Below are positions 54,263 to 58,685 of a DNA stretch of 58,685 nucleotides, one piece after another. The stretch spans positions 1-58,685 of the forward strand of contig JAFEGV010000006.1 in assembly GCA_018239665.1 (NCBI GenBank). Direction: 5' to 3'. The notes beneath the pieces were generated by a model. That model saw only the letters and a program-made list of their open reading frames with translations, was not told the origin of the DNA and did not search any database. This stretch comes from Verrucomicrobiota bacterium. Lineage in GTDB: Bacteria; Chlamydiota; Chlamydiia; Chlamydiales; Rhabdochlamydiaceae. Each line of letters opens with the position of its first letter. Positions within the stretch are counted from its first letter, which is position 1. Made by a program: the position numbers and the translations under genes.

Positions 54263-57058
54263 TTGCATTTAGAAAATCAGATCGCATTAACATCTGAGAC
54301 AGCAACTGATCAGACTAGCTTACCTAACCTGTTCGCAAAGCAGATTAAAAAGGGGCTAGAACGGTTTCCCCACCTTTTCGATAGCCGGCTTTTCGATGGG
54401 CTCGAACGGCTCATCGCCAATTCCTCAAAGGATTTTGTCTCTAACCGCTCTGAGAAGCACTTGCGCACGCTTCTGCTCGCGCAGTTTTTCCTCCAAAAAA
54501 AGATGGAAGAGGCTATCCGATCGGAGAAAGGGCCTAACAAGAACATCTTTCTAAAAGTTTTTCGCCAATCTTCAAAGATCTGCATAGCCCTTACCTTCCA
54601 CGACTTTTACCGCTTTCATCACGAACAGCTCATCAAAACGATCCATACCTTGCTTCCGGGCATCCATGAGATCCCCCGCTCCTTCTACTTGTGGCACCAT
54701 CCCGAGATGGCCTATTTGTTCTGTTATGTGGAAATCTACAAACTTCGAGGAGAGGAGTTCTCGATAGCTGAAATTAAAGAGTTTGAAAGTTCTTTAGCAC
54801 AGCATTTGACCACAATCCCCCCTTTGACCCCGGCCCTTTTTTGGCCCTACAATGAAGAGGAGTCCTACCGCCAGGTCCAACTGCTGCAAAGAGAAATCCA
54901 TAGCCCCAAAGACCTGCCTCACGTCCACGTCCATTTTCGGGAACAAACGCCGGAATCTTTGGAATTCCTTATCCACTTAGTACGCCCTAATCCTTCCGAT
55001 CCATTGGAAGCATGCCTCAAGCGATTTCCCGCCTCCTTGCACACCTTCTGCCATTTTATGCATCATCGCCAGACCCCTTTTCCTATGGAAAGCTCTGCGT
55101 TGTCGATTAAGATCCCATCGAGCGCCTTCGATGTCCGGGAATCGATCAACCTCCTTTACGTAAGAAGATACGTTTTAAAATATCTCGAAGAGATCCTTGG
55201 AACCTTCCGCGATTACAACGGGGGGCTTTTTGAAAAACAGCAGCAACATTTTGAAACGATCAGGATGCACCTTGGAGACAAGATACGCAACTTCGATATC
55301 TTTGCGGAGAAAGTGTTCTATGCGATCCATCCCGTCGAAAGGCGCTTGTCCTTAAAAATTGATGAAGCCGAAGACCTGTTTACCGCCTTTTCCCATGTCA
55401 TCGCTGACAAAAACACCACCGTTGTCCATAAGAAGTTCGATAATGTGATTATCTTTAAGACGACCGACATCTCCGATCAGCTTAAGCTGAGCAGGAACGC
55501 CATCGATCCCAATAAGACTGCCGCCCAAGCCCGCCTCTCGCTCGGAGGGTTCCACTATTATTGCCTGTTCTGCCCAAGGGAAATGCAGATCAGCTCTTTT
55601 CTTGAAACAAGCTCGCCTCCCAAAGAAAAAACTAAAACGTTCAAGCTGATCTTTCAGGAGGGAGCCCCCCTCTCCCTTAATCCCTACCACTCTTATGGAG
55701 ATATGCGCAGCCGCCTGCTCAGCAAGCTTCTCTTTGAAGGCCTCATGAGGCTGAATGCGCTTGGCAATCCTGAACCTGCCGGCGCTGTTCAGGTGAGTTC
55801 AAGTTCCGATGGGATGACCTACACATTTAAACTTCGGCCAAGCTATTGGTCGAACGGAGAGAAGGTCACTGCCGCCGACTATGTGATGAGCCTGCAGTGT
55901 GCTTTAGGCGACCATGTGAGCCATCCTGAGCTCCTCTTTGTCTTAAAAAATGCCCGTCTGTTCAAAGAAAAGAAAGTCCATCCTCAAGAATTAGGGGTTT
56001 CAGCTCTCAATGCAGAAACGCTGCAGATCAAACTCGAATGGCCCGACCCTCATTTCCTCCATAAGCTCGCCAGCCCCTACTTCTTTCCGCTGTTCGGAAC
56101 GATGCGGGAGCCCAAATGGTTCAATGGCCCATTCCTCGTCCGCGAGCAGAACAAAAATGGGATCCTCCTCGAGCGCAATCCCTATTTCTGGGACTCAAAA
56201 CGCCCCTTCTTCGACCAGGTCGATATCCGATGGGTCAATGATGTCAACACGATCTTCTCTCTTTTCTCACAAGGCAAGGCAGATTGGATCGGGGACCCGA
56301 TCAGCCCTCTTTCCCCTTTGATTGCTGAAGAGCTTAAAAATGAAGGGAAGCTGCACATGCGCAAAACCTCGCGTCAATTTTCCATCGTCTTCAACACGAA
56401 GCATCCGATTCTTAGCAACGCTTCCATAAGGCGCGCTTTAAGCATGTGTATCGACCGCGTCATGATCTGTAAAAATATCTTCTCCTATTGCGATCCTTTA
56501 CCCCCCTTCTTGCCGGAAACGGAAGAAGCGAAACGGCTGTTTGAACTGGGCCTTCAAGAACTCGGGCTGTCAAAAGAGCAATTTCCCGCGCTTACCTTCA
56601 GTTACTCCCATCAGACCCGCCGTGAAGATCTTGCGCAATATCTTCAATCGGCATGGAAAGAGACGCTGGGGATCCATGTGAACCAAGAAAAGATGGAATG
56701 GAACATTTTCCGCAACAAATTGGAAAAAGGTCTTTTCGAGATCACAGGAACGATCGTCGAAACGCTTGATGAGGACTCCTTGGAGTTCTACGAAAGGATT
56801 GAAGGTCAAAGCTCATGGAACTTCTCTCAATGGACCTGCCGCAGTTACCGGGAAGCCATCGCGTCCGCTCAAAACAAACCGCAGCGCAATGCCATGCTGT
56901 TGCATGCAAAACAGATCCTCTTGGACCAGGTCCCATTCACTCCCTTGTTCACATATACCCATCTCTGGGCCCACCATCCAGATCTAGAAAACTACCTCAT
57001 TGACAACGAAGGCTGCATCGACTTCAGTCATGCGACACTTCAAGGAAGAATAAAATGA
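54263..57058 (+). CDS. Fusion: unknown 450-residue domain + SBP_bac_5 (OppA-like)
   Basis: 931 residues, with a TTG start at 54263; a stop 27 bases upstream excludes a longer reading, and the first ATG in frame is about 80 codons in. There is no signal peptide or lipobox. Residues 1-450 are an unrecognised, mostly helical region (for example RTLLLAQFFLQKKMEEAIR, FVEIYKL-type segments, YVRRYVLKYLEEILGTFRDY). Residues about 455-925 are a peptide-binding SBP_bac_5 domain: SRLLSKLLFEGLMRLNALG, YTFKLRPSYWSNGEKVTAAD, FNGPFLVREQ and ADWIGDPISPLSPLIAEEL. The downstream gene is a clear paralogue of that half. SgrR of E. coli also pairs a regulatory N terminus with such a domain, but no helix-turn-helix is evident here. 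Confidence 0.8.
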   Translation: MHLENQIALTSETATDQTSLPNLFAKQIKKGLERFPHLFDSRLFDGLERLIANSSKDFVSNRSEKHLRTLLLAQFFLQKKMEEAIRSEKGPNKNIFLKVFRQSSKICIALTFHDFYRFHHEQLIKTIHTLLPGIHEIPRSFYLWHHPEMAYLFCYVEIYKLRGEEFSIAEIKEFESSLAQHLTTIPPLTPALFWPYNEEESYRQVQLLQREIHSPKDLPHVHVHFREQTPESLEFLIHLVRPNPSDPLEACLKRFPASLHTFCHFMHHRQTPFPMESSALSIKIPSSAFDVRESINLLYVRRYVLKYLEEILGTFRDYNGGLFEKQQQHFETIRMHLGDKIRNFDIFAEKVFYAIHPVERRLSLKIDEAEDLFTAFSHVIADKNTTVVHKKFDNVIIFKTTDISDQLKLSRNAIDPNKTAAQARLSLGGFHYYCLFCPREMQISSFLETSSPPKEKTKTFKLIFQEGAPLSLNPYHSYGDMRSRLLSKLLFEGLMRLNALGNPEPAGAVQVSSSSDGMTYTFKLRPSYWSNGEKVTAADYVMSLQCALGDHVSHPELLFVLKNARLFKEKKVHPQELGVSALNAETLQIKLEWPDPHFLHKLASPYFFPLFGTMREPKWFNGPFLVREQNKNGILLERNPYFWDSKRPFFDQVDIRWVNDVNTIFSLFSQGKADWIGDPISPLSPLIAEELKNEGKLHMRKTSRQFSIVFNTKHPILSNASIRRALSMCIDRVMICKNIFSYCDPLPPFLPETEEAKRLFELGLQELGLSKEQFPALTFSYSHQTRREDLAQYLQSAWKETLGIHVNQEKMEWNIFRNKLEKGLFEITGTIVETLDEDSLEFYERIEGQSSWNFSQWTCRSYREAIASAQNKPQRNAMLLHAKQILLDQVPFTPLFTYTHLWAHHPDLENYLIDNEGCIDFSHATLQGRIK

Positions 57059-58685
57059 AAACAAATGAAATTATTTTCAAAAAAATTAAAACACAAATCA
57101 AAACATCACCTGCCACTCTATTTACTTTTAAATACAACTTTGCTAGAGTATGGAAAGAAGCTGCGCGCGCTTTCATCTTATGCGCCCTTATTTTATCAAC
57201 CAGTTGTCAAAAAGGTCAGGACAAAACAGTGCACACATTAAAAGTCAACTTTCAGGAAGGGGACCTTCCTTCATTACATCCTCATTCGCTGATGATTTAT
57301 CTTCGCGGAATTTGCGTCGCAAAAACACTGTATGAATGCTTAACGCGCATCGACGAGCAAGGCAAAGTCCAGCTCGCCGGAGCGAAGTCCGTCGAAGTGT
57401 CGCCCGATCAACTCCGCTATACCTTCACGCTCCGCGACAACAAATGGTCCGATGGAAGCCCTGTCACTGCGCAGCAATATGAAAAAGCTTGGAAACATGC
57501 CCTTTCGCCCACCTCCAGCTGTTCACGCGCAGACCTTCTGTACATGATCAAGAATGCCCAAGAAGCAAAAAAAGGCGATCTTCCATTAAATGCTGTCGGT
57601 GTCAAAGCGCTGGACGATAAGACGCTCGTTGTCGAACTTGCCCATCCCTCTCCTTACTTTTTAGAGCTCGCCGCGCAACCGATCTGCGCTCCGCTGATCG
57701 ATCCTGCTAAAGAGGAACAAAAGGTCTTTAACGGCCCCTTCATCGTCGAAGAGTGGAAGCACAATGACAAGCTCTGCCTTGTCCCTAACTCTGCCTACTG
57801 GGACAAAGGACATGTCGGCTTAAAACGCATTGAGATCTTCATGGTCCAAGATGCCATGACCGCCTATTCCATGTTCGAGAAGAAACAGCTCGACTGGATC
57901 GGCGTTCCGTTAAGCCCTCTTTCGACCGAGCTCATCGTCAATATGAAAAAAGAAGGCACGCTCAAGTCACATCCAGTCGACAGAGCTTTCTGGGTCTTCC
58001 TGAACACGCAGCAACCCTCCCTTTCCTCCCCTGCGATCCGCAAGGCATTGAGCCTTGCCGTCGACCGGCAAGCAATTACCGAGCACATATTGATCGGCGG
58101 ACATCCTCTGGAAAAGCCGCTTCCTAAAGCTCTACTTCCCGTTAAAACCGCTTCCAACCTAAAAAGAGATGTTTCAGAAGCGCAACAGAGCTTTGAAATT
58201 GGATTGAAAGAGATGGGACTTACCAAAGAGACGTTTCCTGCAATCGTCATCACCTACTCGCAGCAGGCCAACCGCAAACAGGTCGCAGAGTACCTGCAGC
58301 AAGCGTGGAGCTCTGCCTTTGGCATCCAGGTCAAATTGGAAAACCAAGAATGGAACGTTTTGCGCACCAACTTGGAAAAAGGGCTTTATGAGATCAGCGG
58401 ATGCTATGAGGCAGCCTTCTACAAAGATCCGATGGAGCTGATGGAAAAAATGGTGACGGTCAGCAACAATAACTTCTCCAAATGGACAACTTCCCCATTT
58501 TCTGAAAAGGTCCTCCTAGCCAAACAACAGAGCGATCCTAAAAAACGGATGGAGATCCTCGGAGAAGCCGAGCAGATCCTCATGGAGCAAATGCCCTTCA
58601 TTCCGATCTGCAGCGACGAGCTGCTCTTCTCGCATCGCCCAGGCCTGAAAGGCTACGCTTTCGACTACGTCGGAGCAGTCGATTT
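57055..58685 (+). CDS. oppA: OppA-type peptide-binding lipoprotein (runs off the window)
   Basis: 543 codons visible, no stop before the window end. ATG at 57055 overlaps the upstream stop (ATGA). A lipoprotein signal ends ILSTSC at about residue 52, preceded by an unusually long basic leader of about 36 residues; no later in-frame ATG precedes the signal. The mature part is an SBP_bac_5 domain: LRGICVAKTLYECLTRID, YTFTLRDNKWSDGSPVTAQQ, FNGPFIVEEW, LDWIGVPLSPLSTELIV and IRKALSLAVDRQAI. It would deliver peptides to an Opp ABC importer, whose other subunits probably lie beyond the window. It shares with the fusion protein upstream the phrase DWIG.P.SPLS. Confidence 0.9.
   Translation, partial: MKTNEIIFKKIKTQIKTSPATLFTFKYNFARVWKEAARAFILCALILSTSCQKGQDKTVHTLKVNFQEGDLPSLHPHSLMIYLRGICVAKTLYECLTRIDEQGKVQLAGAKSVEVSPDQLRYTFTLRDNKWSDGSPVTAQQYEKAWKHALSPTSSCSRADLLYMIKNAQEAKKGDLPLNAVGVKALDDKTLVVELAHPSPYFLELAAQPICAPLIDPAKEEQKVFNGPFIVEEWKHNDKLCLVPNSAYWDKGHVGLKRIEIFMVQDAMTAYSMFEKKQLDWIGVPLSPLSTELIVNMKKEGTLKSHPVDRAFWVFLNTQQPSLSSPAIRKALSLAVDRQAITEHILIGGHPLEKPLPKALLPVKTASNLKRDVSEAQQSFEIGLKEMGLTKETFPAIVITYSQQANRKQVAEYLQQAWSSAFGIQVKLENQEWNVLRTNLEKGLYEISGCYEAAFYKDPMELMEKMVTVSNNNFSKWTTSPFSEKVLLAKQQSDPKKRMEILGEAEQILMEQMPFIPICSDELLFSHRPGLKGYAFDYVGAVD

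Overview
The window is a piece of the chromosome of a chlamydia-like bacterium (phylum Chlamydiota, most likely an amoeba- or arthropod-associated 'environmental' lineage rather than Chlamydiaceae). The case rests on gene order. The minus-strand run mgtE - DUF721 - gyrB - gyrA - tmk - holB, the run tpiA / xseA - xseB - dxs, and maf next to an LptD-like outer-membrane protein all recall Chlamydia chromosomes as I remember them. Between these conserved blocks lie lineage-specific genes of the kind chlamydiae use against host cells: Inc-like proteins with paired membrane hairpins, leucine-rich-repeat proteins (one with an F-box-like start), a J-domain protein, papain-fold-like proteins and small orphan proteins.

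Layout. 1-3.0 kb: 67-bp tandem repeats, then three paralogues (one decayed) of an unnamed family. 3.2-8 kb: maf, a HEAT-repeat protein and an LptD-like barrel. 8-15.3 kb: a Cys/His orphan, def, secG, tpiA, xseA, xseB, dxs and nadK, with two foldback elements at 9.7 and 10.7 kb. 15.3-16.5 kb: F-box-like/LRR protein. 16.6-20.9 kb: a four-gene exporter (membrane fusion protein, outer-membrane factor, ABC permease, ABC ATPase). 20.9-24.2 kb: accessory island with three small related proteins, an Inc-like protein, and a TetR regulator divergent from a secreted protein across a palindromic operator. 24.4-33.2 kb: DNA replication/topology block and mgtE. 33.5-35.8 kb: typA and a DUF3052 protein. 36-37.4 kb: J-domain protein and a repeat-bearing gap. 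37.4-39.5 kb: proBA. 39.7-44.7 kb: coiled-coil protein, LRR protein and papain-fold-like protein. 44.8-53.2 kb: a compact, overlapping menaquinone operon menG-F-D-H-B-A-C-E with a good promoter. 53.3 kb: a second Inc-like gene with its own promoter and a perfect hairpin terminator. 54.3 kb to the end: a solute-binding-protein fusion with a large unknown N-terminal half and no signal peptide, then a conventional OppA lipoprotein cut by the window edge.

Most unusual points: (i) an unnamed domain (W-x-L-A-G, D-W-A-G-R-V-I) found in two adjacent genes, a pseudogene and probably the C terminus of an LRR protein 38 kb away; (ii) a short hairpin module with compensatory base changes repeated at two loci 37 kb apart; (iii) an SBP domain apparently kept in the cytoplasm on a 450-residue unknown domain; (iv) a complete classical Men pathway, whereas Chlamydiaceae are known for the futalosine route; (v) three small orphan proteins sharing a C-terminal motif. 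All functions are read from sequence motifs alone; no database search was possible. No rRNA, tRNA or CRISPR array was recognised.
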